Assembly: GCA_903879825.1 (NCBI GenBank)
Contig: CAIRND010000011.1
Span: forward strand, 1 to 5,316
DNA: 5,316 nucleotides
Source: an uncultured Geobacteraceae bacterium
Lineage (GTDB): Bacteria > Desulfobacterota > Desulfuromonadia > Geobacterales > Pseudopelobacteraceae
Direction: 5' to 3'
Within the stretch, counting starts at the first letter, position 1, and each line of letters opens with the position of its first letter. The position numbers and the translations under genes are program-made. The notes under the pieces were generated by a model. That model had not been told where the DNA came from. It did no database searches and worked only from the letters and a program-made list of their open reading frames with translations. This document shows positions 1 to 5,316 of this stretch, piece by piece.

Positions 1-1173
1 GGTGACAGTCTGGGCGGCAACCTCCTCAGCACCGGCCGAGATACTCGCGGAGGTGGAATTCAATTTTTCCGAATCGCTGGTAAGTGTTGTTGATGCAGTA
101 GATACCTGGACAATGATGCTGTGAATGTTGCCGATAAAATCGTTGATTTTCTCCGCAAGCATGCCGATTTCATCTTTTCGGGCACCGACATCGATACGCT
201 TGGTGAGGTCGCCATCTCCTTCTGCAACATCAGCTACCCGGTCGTATAAAAGACCGAGAGGCTTTAATAGCCTCCCAACAAAAAATGCAAAGATGGCACT
301 ACCAATAATCAACAGTGCTCCCCCTATTAATACAAGCGTAATGAACTGTTTTTTTATCGGGGCAAAGACATCCGCTTTATCAACGGTGACGCATAAATAC
401 CATCCGGTAGAGGGAACTTTTGCGTATGTCATCATCTTCTCTACGCCATTAAGCATATAATTTGTGTGACCGCTTTCCGCCCCGGCAGCCTTGGCGCTGA
501 AATCAGCAAGTCCAGCTGAGACATCCTTCAGATTCTTTTTCATAACGTAATCAGGGTTGGGATGAACCAGAATTTTACCCTCTTTGTCAACCAGGAAGGC
601 GTATCCGCTGGAACCGAGCTTGACACCCAGCACCTGTTTGGTGAGGTAGTCAAGGCCAACATCAGAACCAAGAACACCAAAGAGTTTACCGTCACTGACA
701 AGCGGACTTATGAATGAAAGGATCAACTTTCCGGTGGAAGCGCTGATGAACGGCTCGGTAATAGATGCTTTCATCTGCGTTTTGGCCTGGATATACCACG
801 GGCGCTTGCGCGGATCATAATCGGCAGGTGGCACCCACTCATCCGAATAGATGACCTGACCATCTTCAAAACCGGTATATAACTTTCTGAGTTGGCCCGC
901 CTCATTAAGCACCTTGGTCAAATTAATTATATATTCCCGCGGCTTGTCCGGATATTTGGATAGATTCTTACCGCCAGCATCTATGACCGCGAGCTTATCC
1001 TGTAACCACGATTCGACATTGGTGGCGTTATCCTTTGCCAATGTCACTTGGCTTTCTTCAACCATTTTCCCCATAATACTGTTCGAACTCAACAGAGTAG
1101 CAACGGTAATTGTGATAATTGCGCAGGCGAAGTTTGCCACTACCGCCAGAGTTACCTTTGTTTTAAGATTCAT
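1..1173 (-). CDS. Methyl-accepting chemotaxis protein with dCache sensor (N-terminal part, cut by window edge)
   Basis: Inner-membrane chemoreceptor that senses a periplasmic ligand and passes the signal to CheW/CheA. The reading frame is open for 391 codons from the ATG at 1173 to the left edge with no stop. Residues about 7-29 form TM1, about 35-270 the periplasmic double-Cache sensor, about 277-299 TM2 and about 300-353 a HAMP domain (RLLKPLGLL..., later DEIGMLAEKIND). The first helix of the cytoplasmic signalling domain follows (AEEVAAQTVT at the edge). The signalling hairpin tip lies outside the window. In the sensor, YDPRKRPWY at 119-127 followed by D171 resembles the amino-acid-binding signature of dCache receptors. 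The start is fixed by AAGGAGA six bases upstream. The gene is visibly more AT-rich than priA. It diverges from nspC. The family call is firm; the ligand is inferred. Confidence 0.95.
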   Translation of the reverse strand, partial: MNLKTKVTLAVVANFACAIITITVATLLSSNSIMGKMVEESQVTLAKDNATNVESWLQDKLAVIDAGGKNLSKYPDKPREYIINLTKVLNEAGQLRKLYTGFEDGQVIYSDEWVPPADYDPRKRPWYIQAKTQMKASITEPFISASTGKLILSFISPLVSDGKLFGVLGSDVGLDYLTKQVLGVKLGSSGYAFLVDKEGKILVHPNPDYVMKKNLKDVSAGLADFSAKAAGAESGHTNYMLNGVEKMMTYAKVPSTGWYLCVTVDKADVFAPIKKQFITLVLIGGALLIIGSAIFAFFVGRLLKPLGLLYDRVADVAEGDGDLTKRIDVGARKDEIGMLAEKINDFIGNIHSIIVQVSTASTTLTSDSEKLNSTSASISAGAEEVAAQTVT

Positions 1174-1179
1174 GCCATG

Positions 1180-1186
1180 TCTCCTT
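1180..1186 (-). promoter_or_regulatory. Ribosome binding site of the chemoreceptor gene
   Basis: AAGGAGA on the minus strand lies six bases from the ATG at 1173. Another ATG at 1178-1176 is only one base from this site and is followed by GCA and then TGA, so the ATG at 1173 is the functional start. Confidence 0.85.
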
Positions 1187-1260
1187 GAATTAACGTATCT
1201 CGCATTATTGATTTGCGCTAACAGTTCATTACGCCTAACGACGTAACAACGCTTTAATTT

Positions 1261-1289
1261 TTGCGGATTCTAGCTCAAAAATATATAAA
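1261..1289 (+). promoter_or_regulatory. Candidate sigma70-type promoter for nspC
   Basis: TTGCGG (1261-1266) and TATAAA (1284-1289) are separated by 17 bases on the plus strand. The -10 matches at 5 of 6 positions but the -35 at only 3 of 6. It would leave a leader of about 165 bases before the nspC ATG, which is long, so a closer weak promoter is possible (for example TTGCGC at 1383 with GATATT at 1405). It lies across the candidate minus-strand promoter. Confidence 0.3.
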
Positions 1290-1296
1290 GTCACAA
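1267..1296 (-). promoter_or_regulatory. Candidate sigma70-type promoter for the chemoreceptor gene
   Basis: On the minus strand, TTGTGA (1296-1291) and TAGAAT (1272-1267) are separated by 18 bases. This would start transcription near 1260 and give a leader of about 85 bases. The -10 matches consensus at 5 of 6 positions and the -35 at 4 of 6. The region is AT-rich, so chance matches are easy; no better sigma28 or sigma54 site was seen. Confidence 0.35.
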
Positions 1297-1460
1297 TACC
1301 GCAACATTCTGTCAGACTATTCCTACAAATCAGTATTACAACGTGTCTATCCATCAAATTGAGACACTATTGTCATTGTGCGTTGCGCGCCGGGCAGCAG
1401 ACGTGATATTCAGACTGTGCTGCAGCAACAATTATTACACTACTTTTATCGAGCGATATA

Positions 1461-2615
1461 ATGACCGGAATTGATGTCGAAAAAATCCTGGAACTGTCCC
1501 CCTCACCCGCATACGTGGTTGATTTGGGGCGACTGCGCCATAATCTGACCATCCTGAACGATGTGCAACAGCGCAGCGGCGCTAAAATCCTGCTGGCGAT
1601 GAAAGCCTTTTCCATGTGGAGTACTTTCCCGCTCATCCGTCAGACGCTCCAGGGTGTCTGCGCCAGTTCACCCTGGGAGGCGAGGCTTGGACGGGAGGAA
1701 TTCGGCCGGGAGGTACATAGTTTTTCCGCCGCTTTCAAGGATAGCGACGTCATCGAACTGCTTCGCATCTCTAACCACCTGGTATTCAACTCTTTCAGTC
1801 AACTGGAGCGTTTCCGGCCGTTGTGGGAAAAAGAAGCTGGCCGGGTATCCATCGGCCTGCGGGTTAATCCGGAGCACTCTGAAGGGCACACCGAGATGTA
1901 CGATCCCTGCGCTGCCAATTCACGTTTAGGAATCCCGCGTGCGGAGTTTGAAGGTCAGTCGCTACGTGGAATCGAAGGTCTGCACTTTCACACACTGTGC
2001 GAACAGCTTTTCGAACCGCTGGAACGAACCGCAGCAGCGTTTGAAGACAAGTTCGGAGCATTCCTGCCGCAGATGAAATGGATTAACTTTGGCGGTGGCC
2101 ACCATATCACCCGTGAGGGCTACGATATTGACGGATTGGTGAAACTGATCCGCTATTTTAAAGAAAAATACGATGTTGAAGTCTATCTTGAGCCGGGTGA
2201 AGCGGTCGCCATCGGCACCGGAATTCTGGTCAGTGAAGTGCTTGACCTGGTCAATAACGGCATGGCCATTGCCATTCTGGATGTGAGCGCAACCTGTCAT
2301 ATGCCCGACATCCTGGAGATGCCCTATCGCCCCGGCATCACAGGCGGATTTGACCCCGGCGAAAAACCCCATAGCTACCGTTTGGGAGGACCATCGTGCC
2401 TGGCGGGTGACGTAATCGGAGACTGGTCATTTGAAGAACCGCTGAAAGCCGGTGACCGGCTCGCTTTTGAAGACATGTCCCATTACACCATGGTCAAGAC
2501 GACAACGTTCAATGGCATTCAACTCCCGCATATCTGTACGTTCGAACCTGAAACAGGAGAGTTGACGGTGGTTCGCAGTTTTGGTTATGACGATTTTAAA
2601 GAACGACTTTCATAA
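1461..2615 (+). CDS. nspC: Carboxynorspermidine decarboxylase
   Basis: Cytoplasmic PLP enzyme (EC 4.1.1.96) of the alternative bacterial spermidine route. It decarboxylates carboxynorspermidine or carboxyspermidine to norspermidine or spermidine. The 384 residues are full length for this alanine-racemase-fold family. Visible landmarks are the PLP lysine K48 in LLAMKAFSMW, the GLHFHTLCEQ block with H175 and H177, the glycine-rich phosphate loop NFGGGHH around 211-213, EPGE at 244-247, DVSATCHMPD with C279, GGPSCLAGD with C313 and D317 (counterpart of the active-site Cys loop of ornithine decarboxylases), and FEDMSHYTM with Y342. The ATG has only a weak GAG seven bases upstream, but an in-frame TGA at 1404-1406 and the absence of ATG/GTG/TTG codons between leave no other start. 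No carboxynorspermidine dehydrogenase gene adjoins it. The next gene begins 12 bases downstream, suggesting cotranscription. Confidence 0.95.
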   Translation: MTGIDVEKILELSPSPAYVVDLGRLRHNLTILNDVQQRSGAKILLAMKAFSMWSTFPLIRQTLQGVCASSPWEARLGREEFGREVHSFSAAFKDSDVIELLRISNHLVFNSFSQLERFRPLWEKEAGRVSIGLRVNPEHSEGHTEMYDPCAANSRLGIPRAEFEGQSLRGIEGLHFHTLCEQLFEPLERTAAAFEDKFGAFLPQMKWINFGGGHHITREGYDIDGLVKLIRYFKEKYDVEVYLEPGEAVAIGTGILVSEVLDLVNNGMAIAILDVSATCHMPDILEMPYRPGITGGFDPGEKPHSYRLGGPSCLAGDVIGDWSFEEPLKAGDRLAFEDMSHYTMVKTTTFNGIQLPHICTFEPETGELTVVRSFGYDDFKERLS

Positions 2616-2620
2616 GGAGA
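2614..2620 (+). promoter_or_regulatory. Ribosome binding site of the small gene, overlapping the nspC stop
   Basis: AAGGAGA begins inside the TAA stop of nspC (2613-2615) and sits seven bases before the ATG at 2628. It is the strongest Shine-Dalgarno on the plus strand here and is the main evidence that the small frame is translated, probably coupled to nspC. Confidence 0.85.
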
Positions 2621-2627
2621 AATAACG

Positions 2628-2837
2628 ATGTCAATTAACACGCGTATATGGATGACTGGTTCATTGGACTGGTTTGGTTATATCGGAGAGGTGGAAATGT
2701 TCCTGGGCCATCGATCTTTCCCCAATCCTCCGGAAGAGGGCGACGCATGGACGAATGAGGTCGGCGATATGTTCAAAATTATCGACGGCGAAATCACGCT
2801 GATGGGTAAAACCGAACCGCCAAAAAAATATTGGTAG
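2628..2837 (+). CDS. Small hypothetical protein between nspC and priA
   Basis: I do not recognise this 69-residue protein. It has no signal peptide and no membrane segment, so it is probably cytoplasmic. It contains four tryptophans (W8, W15, W41, W69), two close to the ends. A central stretch, PPEEGDAWTNEVGDMFKIID (34-53), continuing GEITLMG (54-60), alternates polar and hydrophobic residues with turn-forming GD/DG pairs and looks like a small beta-hairpin module; its resemblance to short beta modules in phage or surface proteins is only impressionistic. The end is charged (KTEPPKKYW). A strong Shine-Dalgarno overlapping the nspC stop and 40 bases to priA support a real gene in the same transcription unit. 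Its C-terminal codons include a run of seven A (2822-2828) in a possible -1 slippery phase. Function is unknown; a link to polyamine metabolism is suggested only by position. Confidence 0.75.
   Translation: MSINTRIWMTGSLDWFGYIGEVEMFLGHRSFPNPPEEGDAWTNEVGDMFKIIDGEITLMGKTEPPKKYW
2822..2828 (+). other. Possible -1 slippery heptamer (A-AAA-AAA) at the end of the small gene
   Basis: Seven A bases lie in the phase X-XXY-YYZ relative to the small gene (CCA AAA AAA TAT TGG TAG). After a -1 slip the frame stays open for 17 more codons and stops at TGA 2879-2881, which shares ATGA with the priA start. The 84-residue product would end ILVVPPISPRTVESLSPL. No close stem follows at the usual 5-9 base distance (the nearest starts at 2849), so function is unproven. 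Confidence 0.25.
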
Positions 2838-2848
2838 TGCCTCCGATC

Positions 2849-2870
2849 TCACCTCGCACAGTCGAGTTGA
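2849..2870 (+). repeat. Imperfect inverted repeat just before priA
   Basis: TCACCTCG (2849-2856) and CGAGTTGA (2863-2870) pair at 7 of 8 positions around a 6-base loop. The right arm reaches into the only Shine-Dalgarno-like GAG (2869-2871) before the priA ATG. The stem could damp priA translation or act as a weak pause. It lacks a U-tract, so it is not a terminator. Confidence 0.4.
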
Positions 2871-2877
2871 GCCCTCT

Positions 2878-5118
2878 ATGACTACTCACCAAGTGCATAT
2901 CATTGAAGTCGCCATTCCACTTTATCTGGACCGAACGTTTCACTACCGTGTCCCGGAGCACCTGCGCGAACAGGCCATTACCGGGCGGCGCACTCTTGTT
3001 CCGTTTGGTAACCGGAAACTTACCGGCTATATCCTGGGAAGTGTGACTGAATCCTCGATTGCCACCCTCAAAGATATTATTGAGGTATTGGACAGTGAAC
3101 TGCTCTGGACAGCAGGAGAGCTGGAATTTTATCGCTGGATAGCCTCATATTACCAGCATCCGCTCGGTGAAGTTGTGCGCACGGCCCTTCCGGCTGGAAT
3201 AAATATCCAGACACGCAAAAGCACTTCCGGCGAACCGGGACAGTTGACCGGCGGCAAAAGCGCGCGCCGGGAAAAGTTTTACCTCCCCGGCTCTGCCGAT
3301 ACCCCCTCAAAGCAACCAAGCGCCAAAGCACGGGAAATAATGGCCGTCATTGGAGAGGCCGGCGGTATTTCCGGTGCGGATCTGCGCAAGCGTTTCGGCG
3401 CCTGCACCCCTCAGCTCAAGCGATTGACCGAACTCGGACTGAGCAGGGTAGAAGAGCGCGAAGTGTACCGTGACCCCTTTAAAGATTGCGCCGTACAGCG
3501 TGATCAGCCACGACTGCTGCACAGCCACCAAAAAGCTGCCCTGGACGCAATAGCAGGCCGCCTCGACCAGAACCAATTCGCGCCGTTTCTGCTCTATGGC
3601 GTCACCGGAAGCGGTAAAACCGAGGTGTATCTCCAAGCGATTTCCCATGCACTTGAACTCGGCAAAAACGCCCTGGTGCTGGTGCCGGAAATCGCTCTGA
3701 CCCCGCAGTTGACCGGACGCTTTCAGGCCCGATTCGGCGGCGGCATCGCCATTTTACATAGCGGCCTCTCCGACGGTGAAAGATATGACGAGTGGCGCCG
3801 CATCAGACGGGGTCTGGCCCGGATCGTTATCGGTGCCCGCTCGGCCGTTTTCGCGCCGCTGGACAAAATAGGCATCATCATTGTCGATGAAGAACATGAA
3901 GGCTCGTTCAAACAGTCAGACGGCCTGCGCTATAATGCCCGGGATCTGGCGCTGGTGCGGGGGAGAATGGATCAGGCCGCAGTCGTGCTCGGCTCGGCAA
4001 CCCCTGCGGTCACAAGTATGCAAGCTGCAGTCGAGGGGCGTTTGACGCTACTGGAACTGCCGGAGCGGGTCGAGGGACGGCCCATGCCTGCCGTGGATCT
4101 TGTGGCGATGAAGGGCACCAAAGGGACCATTTCCGAGGCGCTGTCGCTCTGCCTGGCTGAAACCTACGAGCAGAAACGACAGGCGATTGTTTTTCTCAAC
4201 CGACGCGGCTTTGCCACGTTCCTGGTCTGCGCGGACTGTGCAAAACCGCTGACCTGCCCCAACTGTTCCGTCACCCTGACCTATCACCGCCAGCGGGGGC
4301 AGAGCCTGTGCCATTACTGCGATTACTCAGTTCCGGCTCCCGGCACCTGCCCGTCATGCCACGGCACAACACTGACCGAACTGGGCGCCGGCACCGAAAA
4401 GTTAGAGCACGAGCTGAAAGAGTTGCTGCCGACGGCCCGTATTCTCCGCATGGATAGTGACACAACCTCCGGCAAGGGGAGCCATGAGCGTCTGCTGTCA
4501 CGCATGAACGACGGCAGCGCCGATATTTTGGTCGGCACTCAGATGATTGCCAAAGGGCATGATTTCCCTGAAGTTACGCTGGTTGGGGTCGTGAACGCCG
4601 AGGCGAGCCTGGGGATGTCCGATTTTCGCGCCGCCGAGCGTACCTTTCAACTGCTGTCACAGGTTATCGGCCGGGCTGGCCGGGGCGAAACCCCCGGACG
4701 GGTTGTAGTTCAGGCGATTGACACAGAACATTATGCCATCAAAGCGGCCGCAGAGCACGATGCCGCCGGATTCTATCAGCAGGAGCTGGAGTTTCGCCGT
4801 GAAGCCGGCTATCCCCCGTTCACATTTCTTGCTGCCTTCGCCATTTCAGGGCTCGCAGAGCAGACCGTAACCGAACAGGCCGACGCAACCGCCCGGCTGT
4901 TGATGCGCCTGAAAACAGAGCTTAAAATCAGAGTAGAAATCCTCGGCCCAGCCCCCTCCCCTCTCTACCGACTGCGCAATCGCTTTCGACGCCAAATCCT
5001 CCTCAAAGCGGTAAATCGCACTGATCTCCATCGCCTGCTTGCCATGTGGCGACAACGGGCGACAGTCATTTCAACGGTGCGTATTTCCGTCGATATAGAT
5101 CCGGTTGATATGATGTAG
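2878..5118 (+). CDS. priA: Primosomal protein N', replication-restart DNA helicase PriA
   Basis: Superfamily 2 helicase, 3' to 5', that recognises stalled or recombined forks and starts reloading of the replicative helicase. The 746 residues are full length (E. coli has about 730). The N-terminal fork-binding domain opens with VAIPLYLDRTFHYRVP, and a winged-helix region follows a variable linker (about 108-145). Q218 belongs to the Q motif. Walker A is GVTGSGKT (241-248), Walker B is DEEH (337-340) followed by the aromatic-rich loop FKQSDGLRYNARD, and GSATP (372-376) is motif III. Eight zinc-binding cysteines are all present: 451, 454, 460, 463, 478, 481, 491 and 494. GTQMIAKGHDF (553-563) and QVIGRAGR (595-602) are motifs V and VI, and the C-terminal domain ends VRISVDIDPVDMM. 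The start has only a weak GAG six bases upstream but fits the family N-terminus. It probably shares a transcript with nspC. Confidence 0.98.
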   Translation: MTTHQVHIIEVAIPLYLDRTFHYRVPEHLREQAITGRRTLVPFGNRKLTGYILGSVTESSIATLKDIIEVLDSELLWTAGELEFYRWIASYYQHPLGEVVRTALPAGINIQTRKSTSGEPGQLTGGKSARREKFYLPGSADTPSKQPSAKAREIMAVIGEAGGISGADLRKRFGACTPQLKRLTELGLSRVEEREVYRDPFKDCAVQRDQPRLLHSHQKAALDAIAGRLDQNQFAPFLLYGVTGSGKTEVYLQAISHALELGKNALVLVPEIALTPQLTGRFQARFGGGIAILHSGLSDGERYDEWRRIRRGLARIVIGARSAVFAPLDKIGIIIVDEEHEGSFKQSDGLRYNARDLALVRGRMDQAAVVLGSATPAVTSMQAAVEGRLTLLELPERVEGRPMPAVDLVAMKGTKGTISEALSLCLAETYEQKRQAIVFLNRRGFATFLVCADCAKPLTCPNCSVTLTYHRQRGQSLCHYCDYSVPAPGTCPSCHGTTLTELGAGTEKLEHELKELLPTARILRMDSDTTSGKGSHERLLSRMNDGSADILVGTQMIAKGHDFPEVTLVGVVNAEASLGMSDFRAAERTFQLLSQVIGRAGRGETPGRVVVQAIDTEHYAIKAAAEHDAAGFYQQELEFRREAGYPPFTFLAAFAISGLAEQTVTEQADATARLLMRLKTELKIRVEILGPAPSPLYRLRNRFRRQILLKAVNRTDLHRLLAMWRQRATVISTVRISVDIDPVDMM

Positions 5119-5123
5119 GAACC

Positions 5124-5157
5124 AAACGAGGCCCGCAGATAACTGCGGGCCTCGTTT
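5124..5157. terminator. Intrinsic terminator between priA and the outer-membrane gene
   Basis: A perfect 15-bp GC-rich stem (5124-5138 with 5143-5157) closes on an ATAA loop five bases after the priA stop. The outer base pairs are A-T on both sides, so each strand ends in TTT and the element could stop transcription from both converging genes. The T-tail is short, but the stem is very stable. Confidence 0.88.
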
Positions 5158-5181
5158 AGTGTGTGGCTTTGTTCCGACAGA

Positions 5182-5316
5182 TCAGAACATGGTGCTGAGG
5201 CCAAACTCAACTTTTGCTTCACGAGGGTACGACTTGTTATCGTATGTGCCGGTTGCGGTCGCAACAGCAGCATCGATATCAAGTCGCAGCCATTGTGGCC
5301 CCAGAGACAAACCACC
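5182..5316 (-). CDS. C-terminal end of a probable outer-membrane beta-barrel protein (cut by window edge)
   Basis: The minus-strand frame enters at the right edge and runs 44 residues to a TGA at 5184-5182. The visible end includes GGLSLGPQWLRLDIDAAVA, then a polar turn (TGTYDNKSYPRE), then AKVEFGLSTMF. Two alternating strands joined by a turn and a terminal Phe match the last hairpin of outer-membrane beta-barrels and the signal read by the BAM complex. This is inference from pattern: the family and start lie outside the window and no specific porin is recognised. The gene converges on priA with the shared terminator between them. Confidence 0.65.
   Translation of the reverse strand, partial: GGLSLGPQWLRLDIDAAVATATGTYDNKSYPREAKVEFGLSTMF

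Larger units (their letters stand above)
1174..1460. other. Divergent intergenic region between the chemoreceptor gene and nspC
   Basis: This stretch of about 290 bases holds no credible coding frame. It is AT-rich around 1255-1300, where the two candidate promoters overlap. A perfect 10-base palindrome, TGCTGCAGCA, sits at 1418-1427, about 35 bases before the nspC start. A short interrupted repeat, TTACG (1229-1233) with CGTAA (1242-1246), sits in the presumed chemoreceptor leader. Neither is recognised as a known operator, and I see no riboswitch fold. Confidence 0.6.

Noticed and set aside
125..460. Plus-strand open frame of 111 codons
   Set aside because: It is antisense to the chemoreceptor gene, whose frame is continuous and recognisable here; the translated product is low-complexity and Ser-rich with no family resemblance.
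1170..1178. Two-codon frame ATG-GCA-TGA overlapping the chemoreceptor start
   Set aside because: Its ATG is one base from the Shine-Dalgarno, too close for initiation, so a regulatory minimal frame is unlikely.
914..1246. Plus-strand open frame of 110 codons reaching into the intergenic region
   Set aside because: It is the complement of the TM1 and start region of the chemoreceptor and has no Shine-Dalgarno.
1229..1256. Possible sigma28 promoter (TAAA followed by GGCGTAA) before the chemoreceptor gene
   Set aside because: Spacing is 17 rather than about 15 bases and the -10 matches the consensus poorly.
1174..1260. c-di-GMP riboswitch in the chemoreceptor leader
   Set aside because: None of the conserved GEMM core segments is present.
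1418..1427. Palindrome TGCTGCAGCA as an operator
   Set aside because: It is a perfect 10-base palindrome but does not extend further and matches no regulator site I know; it is noted in the intergenic entry only.
1962..2372. Minus-strand open frame of 136 codons inside nspC
   Set aside because: It is a shadow of the well-conserved nspC frame.
4965..5315. Minus-strand open frame of 116 codons across the terminator
   Set aside because: It runs through the terminator stem and the priA end in a frame different from the one giving the beta-barrel C-terminus, and its product looks non-protein-like.

Overview
The window looks like ordinary chromosome from a Gram-negative bacterium. Evidence for this is a chemoreceptor, a polyamine enzyme of the bacterial alternative-spermidine type, a standard PriA helicase, and the end of a probable outer-membrane beta-barrel ending in Phe. 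The NspC variant, the receptor type and the moderate GC content would suit a deltaproteobacterial lineage such as Desulfuromonadia/Geobacter relatives. That placement is inference from protein flavour only. No mobile element, CRISPR array, tRNA, rRNA or phage gene was seen.

Layout: (1) 1-1173, minus strand: the N-terminal 391 residues of a methyl-accepting chemotaxis protein, cut by the left edge (TM1, dCache sensor, TM2, HAMP, start of the signalling helices). (2) 1174-1460: a divergent intergenic region with two candidate sigma70-type promoters lying across each other on opposite strands. (3) 1461-2615, plus strand: nspC, carboxynorspermidine decarboxylase. (4) 2628-2837, plus strand: an unrecognised 69-residue tryptophan-containing protein whose strong Shine-Dalgarno overlaps the nspC stop codon. 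(5) 2878-5118, plus strand: priA, the primosomal replication-restart helicase, complete. (6) 5124-5157: a perfect 15-bp stem with a 4-nt loop, acting as terminator between converging genes. (7) 5182-5316, minus strand: the last 44 residues of a probable outer-membrane beta-barrel protein, cut by the right edge.

nspC, the small gene and priA are closely spaced on one strand and probably form one transcription unit. They have no obvious shared pathway: polyamine synthesis, unknown, and replication restart. The usual partner of NspC, carboxynorspermidine dehydrogenase, is not in the window.

The most curious detail is at the end of the small gene. An in-frame A-AAA-AAA heptamer sits two codons before its stop. 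A -1 slip there would open a 17-codon extension whose TGA overlaps the priA start as ATGA, and an imperfect hairpin lies between the two points. This may be chance, but it is a specific and checkable arrangement. I see no convincing new multi-gene system in this window.
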